Assembly (NCBI GenBank): GCA_033782935.1
Contig: JAWQEG010000259.1
Location: forward strand, 2,520,001 to 2,584,000
Length of the DNA: 64,000 bases
Origin: Petrolisthes cinctipes
Taxonomy: Eukaryota > Arthropoda > Malacostraca > Decapoda > Porcellanidae
Reading direction: 5' to 3'
Under the pieces are notes generated by a model, which saw only the letters and a list, made by a program, of their open reading frames with translations, ran no database searches and was not told where the DNA came from. The position numbers and the translations under genes are program-made. Of the stretch, positions 37,063 to 50,064 are shown one piece after another; position 1 is the stretch's first letter; each line of letters begins with the position of its first letter.

Positions 37063-38219
37063 CATGTACAGTTCGCTTCTGGGACCTCAAAATATCGAAT
37101 TTTCGGGTGTTTTGGGCCTGAATTTGAGATATCGACTTTGGGCACCAAAAATATCGATTTTTAGCATGTTTTGGGCCTATATTTTGAAAATATTCTAGCA
37201 CTAATTAGGCATGTACATATCACTTCTGGGAAACCAAAATATCGAAGTTTCGGGTGTTTTGAGCCTGAATTTGAGATATAAACGGGTACAGAAAACGCAT
37301 GCACATATCGACTTTTGGGCACCTAAAATATTGATTTTGAGCATGTTTTGACTCTGTATCTTGAAAACATTCTAACTAGGAGTAGGCATGTACAGATCGC
37401 TTCTAGGACCCAAAAATACCTAATTTTCGGGTGTTTTGAGACTGAATTTGAGATATAAACGGGTACAGAAGATGCATCCACATATCGACATTTGGGCACC
37501 TAAAATATCGATTTTCAGTATGTTTTGGGCCTGTATATTGAAAATACTCTAACGCTTCTGGGACACCAAAATATCGAATTTTCGGGTGTTTTGGGCCTGA
37601 ATTTGAGATATCGACTTTGGGCACCTAAAATATCGATTTTTAGCGTGTTTTGAGCCAGTATTTTGAAAATATTCTAGCACTGAGTAGGCATGTACAGATC
37701 GCTTCTGGGACCCCCCAAAATCGAATTTTCGGTGGTTTTGAGCCTAAATTTGAGATATAAACGGGTACAGAAGATACATGCAAATATCGACTTTTGGGCA
37801 CCTAAAATATCGATTTTGAGCATGTTTTGGGCCTGTATTTTGAAAACACTCTAACACGGAGTAGGCATGTACAGATCGCTTCTGGGACTCTAAAATATCG
37901 AATTTTCGGGTGTTTTGAGCCTGAATTTGATATATAAACAGATACTGTAGATGCATGCACATATCGACTTTTGGGCACCTAAAATATCGATTTTGAGCAT
38001 GTTTTGCGTCTGTATCTTGAAAACATTCTAACTAGGAGTAGGAATGTACAGATTGCTTCTAGGACCCAAAAATACCGAATTTTCGGGTGTTTTGAGCCTG
38101 AATTTGAGATATAAACGGGTACAGAAGATGCATCCACATATCGACTTTGAGGCACCTAAAAGATCGATTTTCAGTATGTGTTGGGCCTGTATATTGAAAA
38201 TACTCTAACACGGAGTAGG
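37063..38219 (+). repeat. HOR C copy 4, tandem to copy 3, with a 22-bp deletion
   Basis: Directly follows copy 3 with the same order. At 37,551-37,553 ACTCTAAC joins GCTTCTGGG, losing 22 bp that span the monomer junction and its CATGTACAG. The offset to copy 2 changes from 3,173 to 3,151 across this point, which confirms the deletion size. Confidence 0.85.
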
Positions 38220-41200
38220 CAAGTCAGGATCGCTTCTGGGACCCCAAAATATCGAATTTTCGGGTGTTTTGGGCCTGAATTTGAGATATCGACTTTGGGC
38301 ACCTAAAATATCGATTTTTAGCATGTTTTGGGCCTAAATTTTGAAAATATTTTAGCACTGAGTGCCTGTACAGATCGCTTCTGGGACCCCCAAATATCGA
38401 ATTTTCGGGTGTTTTGAGCCTAAATTTGAGATATAAACGGGTACAGAAGATGCATGCACATATCGACTTTTGGGCACCTAAAATATCGATTGTGAGGATG
38501 TTTTGGGTCTGTATCTTGAAAACATTCTAACTAGGAGTAGGCATGTACAGATCGCTTCTAGGACCCCAAAATATCGAATTTTCGGGTGTTTTGAGCCTGA
38601 ATTTGAGATATAAACGGGTACAGAAGATGAATGCACATATTGACTTTACGGCACCTAAAATATCGATTTTCAGTATGCTTTGGGCCTGAATTTTGAAAAT
38701 ACTCTAACACGGAGTAGGTATGTACAGATCGCTTCTGGGACTCCCAAAATATATAATTTTCGAGTGTTTTGTGCCTGAATTTGAGATATCGACTTTGGGC
38801 ACCTAAAATATCGATTTTCAGCATGTTTTGGGCCTGTATTTTGAAAATATTCTAGCACTGAGTAGGTATGTACAGATCGCTTCTGGGACCCCAAAATATC
38901 GAATTTTCGGGTGTTTGGAGCCTGAATTTGAGATATAAACGTGTATAGAAAATGCATGCACATATTGACTTGGGTCACCTAAAATATCGATTTTCAGCAT
39001 GTATTGGGCCTATATTTTGAAAATACTATAACAATGAGTTGGCATGTACAGATCGCTTCTGGGACCCCAAAATATCGAATTTTCGGGTGTTTTGAGCCTG
39101 AATTTGAGATATAAACAGGTACTGAAGATGAATGCACATATCGACTTTTGGGCACCTAAAATATCGATTTTGAGCAGGTTTTGGGTCTGTATCTTGAAAA
39201 CATTCTAAATAGGAGTAGGCATGTACAGATCGCTTCTAGGACCCAAAAATACCGAATTTTCGGGTGTTTTGAGCCTGAATTTGAGATATAAACGGGTACA
39301 GAAGATGCATCCACATATCGACTTTGGGGCACCTAAAAGATCGATTTTCAGTATGTTTTGGGCCTGTATATTGAAAATACTCTAACACGGAGTAGGCAAG
39401 TACAGATCGCTTCTGGGACCCCAAAATATCGAATTTTCGGGTGTTTTGGGACTGAATTTGAGATATCGACTTTGTTCACCTAAAATATCGATTTTTAGCA
39501 TGTTTTGAGCCTAAATTTTGAAAATACTCTAACACGGAGTAGGTATGTACAGATCGCTTCTGGGACTCCCAAAATATATAATTTTCGTGTGTTTTGTGCC
39601 TGAATTTGAGATATCGACTTTGTGCACCTAAAATATCGATTTTTAACATGTTTTGGGCCTATATTTAGAAAATATTCTAGCACTGAGTAGGAATGTACAG
39701 ATCGCTTCTGGGACCCCAAAATATCGAATTTTCGGGTGTTTGGAGCCTGAATTTGAGATATAAACGTGTACAGAAAATACATGCACATATTGACTTTGGG
39801 CGCCTAAAATATCGATTTTAAGCATGTTTTGGGCCTGTATTTTGAAAATACTCTAACACGGAGTAGGCATGTACAGATCGCTTCTGGGACCCCAAAATAT
39901 CGAATTTTCGGGTGTTTTGAGCCTGAATTTGAGATATAAACAGGTACTGAAGATGCATGCACATATCGACTTTTGGGCACCTAAAATATCGATTTTGAGC
40001 ATGCTTTGGGTCTGTGTCTTGAAAACATTCTAACTAGGAGTAGGCATGTACAGATCGCTTTTAGGACCCAAAAATACCGAATTTTCGGGTGTTTTGAGCC
40101 TGAATTTGAGATATAAACGGGTACAGAAGATACATGAACATATCGACTTTGGGCACCTAAAATATGGGTTTTCAGCATGTTTTGGGCCTGTATCTGAGTA
40201 GGTATGTACAGATCGCTTCTGGGACCCCAAAATATCGAATTTTCGGGTGCTTGGAGCCTGAATTTGAGATATAAACGGGTACAGAAGATGCATGCACATA
40301 TCGACTTTGGACACTTAAAATATCGATTTTTAGCATGTTTTGAGCCTATATTTTGAAAACATTCTAACACTGAGTAGGCATGTACAGATCTTTTCTGGGA
40401 CCCAAAAATATATAATTTTCGGGTGTTTTGAGGTTGAATTTGAGATATAAACGAGTGCAGAAGATGCTTACACAAATTGACTTTGGGCACCAAAAATATC
40501 GATTTTCAGAATGTTTTGGGCCTGTATCTGAGTAGGCATGTACAGATCGCTTCTGGGACCCAAAAATATCGAATTCTCGGGTGTTTTGAGCCTGAAATTG
40601 AGATGTAAACAGGTACTAAAGATGCATGCGCATATCGACTTTCGGCACCTAAAATATCGATTTTCAACATGTTTTGGGCCTGTATCTGAGTAGGCATTTA
40701 CAGATCGTTTCTGGGACCCCAAAATACCGAATTATCGGGTGATTGGAGCCTGAATTTGAGATATAAATGGGTACAGAATATGCATGCACATATCGACTTT
40801 TCAGGACCTAAAATATCGATTTTTAGTATGTTTTGGGCGTGAATTTTGAAAATACTCTAATACGGAGTAGGCATGTACAGATCGCTTCTGGGACTCCCAA
40901 AATATCTAATTTTCGAGTGTTTTGTGCCTGAATTTGAGATATCGACTTTGGGCACCTAAAATATCGATTTTTAGCATGTTTTGGGCCTATATTTTGAAAA
41001 TATTCTAGCACTGAGTAGGCATGTACAGATCGCTTCTGGGACCCCAAAATATCGAATTTTCGGGTGTTTGGAGCCTGAATTTGAGATATAAACGGGTACA
41101 GAAGATGCATGCACATATCGACTTTTGGGCACCTAAAATATCGATTTTCTGTATGTTTTGGGCCTGTATTTTGAAAATACTCTAACACGGAGTAGGCATG

Positions 41201-44200
41201 TACAGATCGCTTCTGGAACCAAAAAAATCTCGAATTTTTGGGTGTTTTGAGGCTGAATTTGAGATATAAACAGGTACTGAAGCTGCAGCCACATATCGAC
41301 TTTGGGGCACCTAAAAGATCGATTTTCAGTATGTTTTGGGCCTGTATATTGAAAATACTCTAACACGGAGTAGGCAAGTACAGATCGCTTTTGGGACCCC
41401 AAAATATCGAATTTTCGGGTGTTTTGGGCCTGAATTTGAGATATCGACTTTGTTCACCTAAAATATCGATTTTTAGCATGTTTTGGGCCTAAATTTTGAA
41501 AATATTCTACCACTGAGTAGGCATGTACAGATTACTTCTGGGACCCCAAAATATCGAATTTTGGGGAGTTTTGAGCCTAAATTTGAGATATAAACGGGTA
41601 CAGAAAATGCATGCACATATTGACTTTGGGCACCTAAAATATCGATTTTCAGCATGTTTTGGGCCTGTATCTTGAAAACATTCTAACTAGGATTAGGCAT
41701 GTACAGATCGCTTCTAGGACCCAAAAATACCGAATTTTCAGTTGTTTTGAGTCTGAATTTGAGATATAAACGAGTACAGAAGATGCATGCACATATCGAC
41801 TTTGGACACTTAAAATATCGATTTTTAGCATGTTTTGAGCCTATACTTTGAAAACATTCTAGCACTGAGTAGGCATGTACAGATCTTTTCTGGGACCCAA
41901 AAATATCGAATTTTCGGGTGTTTAGAGGTTGAATTTGAGATATAAACGAGTGCAGAAGATGCTTACACATATTGACTTTGGGCACCTAAAATATCGATTT
42001 TCAGAATGTTTTGGGCCTGTATCTGAGTAGGCATGTACAGATCGCTTCTGGGACCCAAAAATATCGAATTCGCGGGTGTTTTGAGCCTGAATTTGAGATA
42101 TAAACAGGCACTGAAGATTCATGCACATATCGACTTTTGGGCACCTAAAATATCGATTTTGAGCATGTTTTGGGTCTGTATCTTGAAAACACTCTAACTA
42201 TCAGTAGGCATGTACAGATCGCTTCTAGGACCCAAAAATACCAAATATTCGGGTGTTTTGAGCCTGAATTTGAGATATAAACGGGTACATAAGATGCATG
42301 CGAATATCGACTTTCGGCACCTAAAATATCGATTTTCAACATGTTTTGGGCCTGTATCTGAGTAGGCATTTACAGATCGTTTCTGAGACCCCAAAATACC
42401 GAATTATCGGGTGTTTGGAGCATGAATTTGAGATATAAACGGGTACAGAATATGCATGCACATATCGACTTTTCGGCACCTAAAATATCGATTTTCAGTA
42501 TGTTTTGGGCCTGAATTTTGAAAATACTCTAATACGGAGTAGCCATGTACAGATCGCTTCTGGGACTTCCAAAATATCTAATTTTCGAGTGTTTTGTGCC
42601 TGAATTTGAGATATCGACTTTGGGCACCTAAAATATCGATTTTTAGCATGTTTTAGGCCTATATTTTGAAAATATTCTAGCACTGAGTAGGCATGTACAG
42701 ATCGCTTCTGGGACCCCAAAATATAGATATTTCGGGTGTTTGGAGCCTGAATTTGAGATATAAACGGGTACAAAAGGTGCATACACAAATCGACTTTTGG
42801 GCACCTAAAATATCGATTTTTAGCATGTTTTGGGCCTAAATTTTGAAAATATTCTAGCACTGAGTTGGCATGTACAGATCACTTCTGGGACCCCAAAATA
42901 TCGAATTTTCGGGTGTTTTGAGCCTAAATTTGAGATATAAACGGGTACAGAAGATGCATGCACATATCGACTTTTGGGCACCTAAAATATCGATTTTGAG
43001 CATGTTTTGGGTCTGTATCTTGAAAACATTCTAACTAGGAGTAGGCATGTACATATCGCTTCTAGGACCCCAAAATATCGAATTTTCGGGTGTTTTGAGC
43101 CTGAATTTGAGATATAAACGGGTACAGAAGATGTATCCACTTATCGACTTTTGGGCACCTAAAATATCGATTTTAAGCATGTTTTGGGTCTGTATCTTGA
43201 AAACATTCTAAATAGGAGTAGGCATGTATAGATCGCTTCTCGGACCCAAAAATCCCGAATTTACGGGTGTTTTAAGGTTGAATTTGAGATATAAACGAGT
43301 GCAAAAGATGCTTACACATATTGACTTTGGGCACCTAAAATATCGATTTTCAGCATGTTTTGGGCCTGTATCTGAGTAGGCATGTACAGATCGCTTCTGG
43401 GACCCAGAAATATCGAATTCTTGGATGTTTTGAGCCTGAATTTGAGATATAAACAGGTACTGAAGATGCATGCACATATCGACTTTTGGGCACCTAAAAT
43501 ATCGATTTTCAGGCTGCATGTTTTGGGTCTGTGTCTTGAAAACATTCTAACTAGAATTAGCCATGTACAGATCGCTTCTAGGACCCAAAAATACCGAATT
43601 TTCAGTTGTTTTGAGTCTGAATTTGAGATATAAACGAGTGCAAAAGATGCTTACACATATTGACTTTGGGCACCTAAAATATCGATTTTCAGCATGTTTT
43701 GGGCCTGTATCTGAGTAGGCATGTACAGATCGCTTCTGGGACCCAAAAATATCGAATTCTCTGGTGTTTTGAGCCTGAATTTGAGATGTAAACAGGTACT
43801 AAAGATGCATGCGCATATCGACTTTCGGCACCTAAAATATCGATTTTCAACATGTTTTGGGTCTGTATCTGAGTAGGCATTTACAGATCGTTTCTGGGAC
43901 CCCAAAATACCGAATTATCGGGTGTATGGAGCCTGAATTTGAGATATAAATGGGTACAGAATATGCATGCACATATCGACTTTTCGGGACCTAAAATATC
44001 GATTTTCAGTATGTTTTGGGCCTGAATTTTGAAAATACTCTAATACGGAGTAGGCATGTACACATCGTTTCTGGGACTCCCAAAATATCTAATTTTCGAG
44101 TGTTTTGTGCCTGAATTTGAGATATCGACTTTGGGCACCTAAAATATAGATTTTTAGCATGTTTTGGGCCTATATTTTGAAAATATTCTAGCACTGAGTA

Positions 44201-45727
44201 GGCATGTACAGATCGATTCTGGGACCCCAAAATATCGAATTTTCGGGTGTTTGGAGCCTGAATTTGAGATATAAACGGGTACAGAAGATGCATCCACTTA
44301 TCGACTTTTGGGCACCTAAAATATCGATTTTGAGCATGTTTTGGGTATGTATCTTGAAAACATTCTAAATATGAGTAGGCATGTATAGATCGCTTCTAGG
44401 ACCCAAAAATGCCGAATTTACGGGTGTTTTGAGCCTGAATTTGAGATATAAACGGGTACAGAAGATGCATCCACATATCGACTTTGGGGCACCTAAAATA
44501 TCGATTTTCAGTATGCTTTGGGCCTGAATTTTGAAAATACTCTAACACGGAGTAGGTATGTACAGATCGCTTCTGGGACTCACAAAATATATAATTTTCG
44601 AGTGTTTTGTGACTCAATTTGAGATATCGACTTTGGGCACCTAAAATATCGATTTTCAGCATGTTTTGGGCCTGTATTTTGAAAATATTCTAGCACTGAG
44701 TAGGTATGTACAAATCGCTTCTGGGACCCCAAAATATCGAATTTTCGGGTGTTTGGAGCCTGAATTTGAGATATAAACGTGTACAGAAAATGCATGCACA
44801 TATTGACTTAGGGCACCTAAAATATCGATTTTCAGCATGTTTTGAGCCTATATTTTGAAAATACTATAACAATGAGTTGGCATGTACAGATCGCTTCTGG
44901 GACCCCAAAATATCGAATTTTCGGGTGTTTTGAGCCTGAATTTGAGATATAAACAGGTACTGAAGATGAATGCACATATCGACTTTTGGGCACCTAAAAT
45001 ATCGATTTTGAGCATGTTTTGGGTCTGTATCTTGAAAAAATTCTAACTAGGAGTAGGCATGTACAGATCGCTTCTAGGACCCAAAAATACCGAATTTTCG
45101 GGTGTTTTGAGCCTGAATTTGAGATATAAACGGGTACAGAAGATGCATGCACATATCGACTTTGGGCACCTAAAATATCGATTTTCAGCATGTTTTGGGC
45201 CTGTATCTGAGTAGGTATGTACAGATCGCTTCTGGGACCCCAAAATATCGAATTTTCGGGTGTTTGGAGCCTTAATTTGAGATATAAACGGGTACTGAAG
45301 ATGCATGCACATATCGACTTTTGGGCACCTAAAAGATCGATTTTCAGTATGTTTTGGGCCTGTATTTTGAAAATACTCTAACACGGAGTAGGCATGTACA
45401 GATCGCTTCTGGGACCCCAAAATATCGAATTTTCGGGTGTTTTGAGCCTGAATTTGAGATATAAACGAGTACAGAAAATGCATGCACATATTGACTTTGG
45501 GCACCTAAAATATCGAATTTCAGCATGTTTTGGGCCTGTATCTGAGTAGGCATGTACAGATCGCTTCTGGGACACTAAAATATCGAATTTTCTGGTGTTT
45601 TGAGCCTGAGTTTGAGATATAAACGGGTACAGAAGATTCATACACATATCGACTTTTCGGCACCTAAAATATCGATTTTCAGTATGTTTTGGGCCTGAAT
45701 TTTGAAAATACTCTAATACAGGGTAGG

Positions 45728-45856
45728 CATGTACAGATCGCTTCTTGGACTCCCAAAATATCTAATTTTCGAGTGTTTTGTGCCTGAATATGAGATATCG
45801 ACTTTGGGAACCTAAAATATCGATTTCAGCATGTTTTGGGCCTGTATCTGAGTAGG
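45728..45856 (+). repeat. 129-bp monomer carrying both deletions
   Basis: Contains GAGATATCGACTTTGGG (29-bp loss) and CCTGTATCTGAGTAGG (18-bp loss) in one monomer of the GTGTTTTGTGCC type. It differs in sequence from the 129-bp monomers of HOR B, so the combination arose more than once. Confidence 0.8.
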
Positions 45857-47222
45857 CATGTACAGATCGCTTCTGGGACCCCAAAATATCGAATTTTCTG
45901 GTGTTTTGAGCCTAAATTTGAGATAAAAACGGGTACAGAAGATGCATGCACATAACGACTTTTGGGCACCTAAAATATCGATTGTGAGCATGTTTTGGGC
46001 CTATATTTTGAAAATATTCAAGCACTGAGTAGGTATGTACAGATCGCTTCTGGGACTCCAAAATATCGAATTTTCGGGTGTTTGGAGACTGAATTTGAGA
46101 TATAAACGGGTACAGAAAATGCATGCACATATTGACTTTGGGCACCTAAAATATCGATTTTCAGCATGTTTTGGGCCTGTATTTTGAAAATACTCTAACA
46201 CGGAGTAGGCATGTACAGATCGCTTCTGGGACCCCAAAATATCGAATTTTCTGGTGTTTTGAGCCTGAATTTGAGATATAAACAGGTACTGAAGATGCAT
46301 GCACATATCGACTTTTGGGCACCTAAAATATCGATTTTGAGCATGTTTTGGGTCTGTATCTGGAAAACATTCAAACTAGGAGTAGGCATGTACAGATCGC
46401 TTTTAGGACCCAAAAATACCGAATTTTCGGGTGTTTTGAGCCTGAATTTGAGATATAAACGGGTACAGAAGATGCATGCACATATCGACTTTGGGCACCT
46501 AAAATATGGATTTTCAGCATGTTTTGGGCCTGTATCTGAGTAGGTATGCACAGATCGCTTCTGGGACCCAAAAATATCGAATTTTCGGGTGTTTGGAGCC
46601 TGAATTTGAGATATAAATGGGTACAAAAGATGCATCCACATATCGACTTTTGTGCACCTAAAAGATCGATTTTCAGTATGTTTTGGGCCTGTATTTTGAA
46701 AATACTCTAACACGGAGTAGGCATGTACAGATCGCTTCTGGGACCCCAAAATATCGAATTTTCGGGTGTTTTGGGCCTGAATTTGAGATATCGACTTTGG
46801 GCACCTAAAATATCGATTTTTAGCATGTTTCGGGCCCATATTTTGAAAATATTCTAGCACTGAGTAGGCATGTACAGATCGCTTCTGGGACCCCAAAATA
46901 TCGAATTTTCGGGTGTTTTGAGCCTGTATTTGAGATATAAACAGGTATTGAAGATGCATGCACATATCGACTTTTGGGCACCTAAAATATCGATTTTGAG
47001 CATGTTTTGGGTCTGTATTTTGAAAACATTCTAACTAGGAGTAGGCATGTACAGATCGCTTCTAGGACCCCAAAATATCGAATTTTCGGGTGTTTTGAGC
47101 CTGAATTTGAGATATAAACGGGTACAGAAGATGTATCCACATATCGACTTTTGGGCACCTAAAATATCGATTTTGAGCATGTTTTGGGTCTGTATCTTGA
47201 AAACATTCTAAATAAGAGTAGG

Positions 47223-48071
47223 CATGTATAGATCGCTTCTAGGACCCAAAAATACCGAATTTACGGGTGTTTTGAGGTTGAATTTGAGATATAAACGAGT
47301 GCAAAAGATGCTTACACATATTGACTTTGGCACCTAAAATATCGATTTTCAGCATGTTTTGGGCCTGTATCTGAGTAGGCATGTACAGATCGCTTCTGGG
47401 ACCCAAAAATATCGAATTCTCGGATGTTTTGAGCCTGAATATGAGATATAAACAGGTACTGAAGATGCATGCACATATCGACTTTTGGGCACCTATAATA
47501 TCGATTTTCAGGCTGCATGTTTTGGGTCTGTGTCTTGAAAACATTCTAACTAGGAGTAGGCATGTACAGATCGCTTCTAGGACCCCAAAATACCGAATTT
47601 TCGGTTGTTTTGAGCCTCAATTTGAGATATAAACAGGTACTGAAGATGTATCCACATATCGACTTTTGGGCACCTAAAATATCGATTTTGAGCATGTTTT
47701 GGGTCTGTATCTTGAAAACATTCTAAATAGGAGTAGGCATGTATAGATCGCTTCTAGGACCCAAAAATATCGAATTTACGGGTGTTTTGAGGTTGAATTT
47801 GAGATATAAACGAGTGCAAAAGATGCTTACACATATTGACTTTGGCACATAAAATATCGATTTTCAGCATGTTTTGGGCCTGTATCTGAGTAGGCATGTA
47901 GAGATCGCTTCTGGGACCCAAAAATATCGAATTCTCGGTTGTTTTGAGACTGAATTTGAGATATAAACAGGTACTGAAGATGCATGCACATATCGACTTT
48001 TGGGCACCTAAAATATCGATTTTGAGCATGTTTTGGGTCTGTATCTTGAAAACATTCTAACTATAAGTAGG
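47223..48071 (+). repeat. 515-bp trimer, ~1.6 tandem copies
   Basis: Starts at 47,223, 47,380, 47,561, 47,738, 47,895 and 48,072 give 157-181-177 and then 157-177. Shared marks are CATGTATAGATCGC and CGAATTTACGGG. The 181-bp member has a 4-bp insertion (CAGGCTGCATG for CAGCATG, at ~47,510) that also occurs at ~43,511. Confidence 0.8.
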
Positions 48072-49082
48072 CATGTACAGATCGCTTAAAAGACCCAAAA
48101 ATAAAGATTTTTCGGGTGTTTTAAGCCAGAATTTGATATATAAACGGGTACAAAAGATGCATGCACATATCGACTTTGGGCACCTAAAATATCGATTTTC
48201 AGCATGTTTTGGGTCTGTATCTTAAAAACATTTTAACTATCAGTAGGCATGTACAGATCGCTTCTAGGACCCAAAAATACCGAATTTTTGGGTGTTTTGA
48301 GCCTGAATTTGAGATATAAACGGGTACAGAAGATGCATCCACATATCGAGTTTGGGGCACCAAAAAGATCGATTTTCAGTATGTTTTGGGCCTGTATATT
48401 GAAAATACTCTAACACGGAGTAGGCAAGTACAGATCGCTTCTGGGACCCCAAAATATCGAATTTTCGGGTGTTTTGAGCCTGAATTTGAGATATAAACAG
48501 GTACTGAAGATGCATGCACATATCGACTTCTCGGGAGTTAAAATATCGATTTTCAGCATGTTTTGGGTCTGTGTCTTGAAAACATTCTAACTAGGAGTAG
48601 GCATGTACAGATCGCTTCTGGGACCCAAAAATACCGAATTTTCGGGTGTTTTGAGCCTGAATTTGAGATATAAACAGGTACTGAAGATGCATGCACATAT
48701 CGACTTTTGGGCACCTAAAATATCGATTTTGAGCATGTTTTGGGTCTGTATCTTGAAAACATTCTAACTAGGAGTAGGCATGTACAGATCGCTTCTGGGA
48801 CCCAAAAATACCGAATTTACGGGTGTTTTGAGGTTGAATTTGAGATATAAACGAGTACAAAAGATGCTTACACATATTGACTTTGGCACCTAAAATATCG
48901 ATTTTCAGCATGTTTTGGGCCTGTATCTGAGTAAGCATGTAGAGATCGCTTCTGGGACCCCAAAATATCGAATTTTCGGGTGTTTTGGGCCTGAATTTGA
49001 GATATCGACTTTGGGCACCTAAAATATCGATTTTTAGCGTGTTTTGAGCCTGTATTTTGAAAATATTTTAGCACTGAGTAGG

Positions 49083-50064
49083 CATGTACAGATCGCTTCT
49101 GGGACCCCCAAAAATCGAATTTTCTATGGTTTTGAGCCTAAATTTGAGATATAAACGGGTACAGAAGATGCATGCACATATCGACTTTTGGGCACATAAA
49201 ATATCGATTTTGAGCATGTTTTGGGTCTGAATCTTGAAAACATTCTAACTAGGAGTAGGCAAGTACAGATAGCTTCTGGGACCCCAAAATATCGAATTTT
49301 CGGGTGTTTTGGGCCAGAATTTGAGATATCGACTTAAGGCACCTAAAATATCGATTTTCAGTATGTTTTGGGCCTGTATCTGAGTAGGCATGTACAGATC
49401 GCATCTGGGACTCAAAAATATCGAATTTTCGGGTGTTTTGAGCCTGAATTTGAGATATAAACAGGTACTGAAGATGCATGCACATATCGACTTTTGGGCA
49501 CCTAAAATATCGATTTTCAGCATGTTTTGAGCTTATATTTTGAAAACATTCTAGCACTGAGTAGGCAAGTACAGATCGCTTCTGGAACCCCAAAGTATCG
49601 AATTTTCGGGTGTTTTGGGCCTGAATTTGAGATATCGACTTTGGGCACCTAAAATATCGATTTATAGCATGTTTTGGGCCTATATTTTGAAAATATTCTA
49701 GCACTAAGTAAGCATGTACAGATCGCTTCTGGGACCCCAAAATATCGATGTTTCGGGTGTTTTGAGCCTGAATTTGAGATATAAACGGGTACAGAAAATG
49801 CATGCACATATTGACTTTGGGCACCTAAAATATCGATTTTCAGCATGTTTTGGGCCTGTATTTTGAAAACACTCTAACACGTAGTAGACATGTACAGATC
49901 GCTTCTGGGACCCATAATATCGAATTTTCGAGTGTTTTGAGCCTGAATTTGAGATATAAACAGGTACTGAAGATGCATGCACATATCGACTTTTGGGCAC
50001 CTAAAATATCGATTTTCAGCCTGTTTTGGGTCTGTATCTTAAAAACATTTTAACTATCAGTAGG
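49083..50064 (+). repeat. HOR B partial copy
   Basis: Monomers of 177, 129, 177, 147, 176 and 176 bp from starts 49,083, 49,260, 49,389, 49,566, 49,713 and 49,889. It matches 52,905 onward at offset 3,822, then 54,666 onward for the 176-bp member. Confidence 0.8.

Larger units (their letters stand above)
38220..48870 (+). repeat. Mosaic domain with kilobase-scale internal copies
   Basis: Mixed full, 158, 147 and one 129-bp monomer. Pairs seen: ~38,560-39,140 with ~44,400-44,980 (offset 5,838); ~40,470-41,190 with ~43,650-44,290 (offset 3,183); ~43,280-43,600 with ~47,280-47,600 (offset 3,999). A common variant here is GGGACTCCCAAAATAT(A/C)TA with GAGTGTTTTGTGCC. A small oddity is AACCAAAAAAATCTCG at 41,218. 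Nothing but satellite is visible. Confidence 0.8.

Noticed and set aside
46195..46965. Longest open frame (256 codons, minus strand) as a possible gene
   Set aside because: Its product is the same repeat peptide seen in every monomer. It begins and ends at random monomer variants, and equivalent frames in neighbours are broken or shifted. The frame is open because the reverse complement of the monomer is poor in stop codons.
48521..48545. CGACTTCTCGGGAGTTAAAAT as a foreign insertion
   Set aside because: It fits as a diverged form of the CGACTTTTCGGGACCTAAAAT variant seen near 43,980, with no length change.
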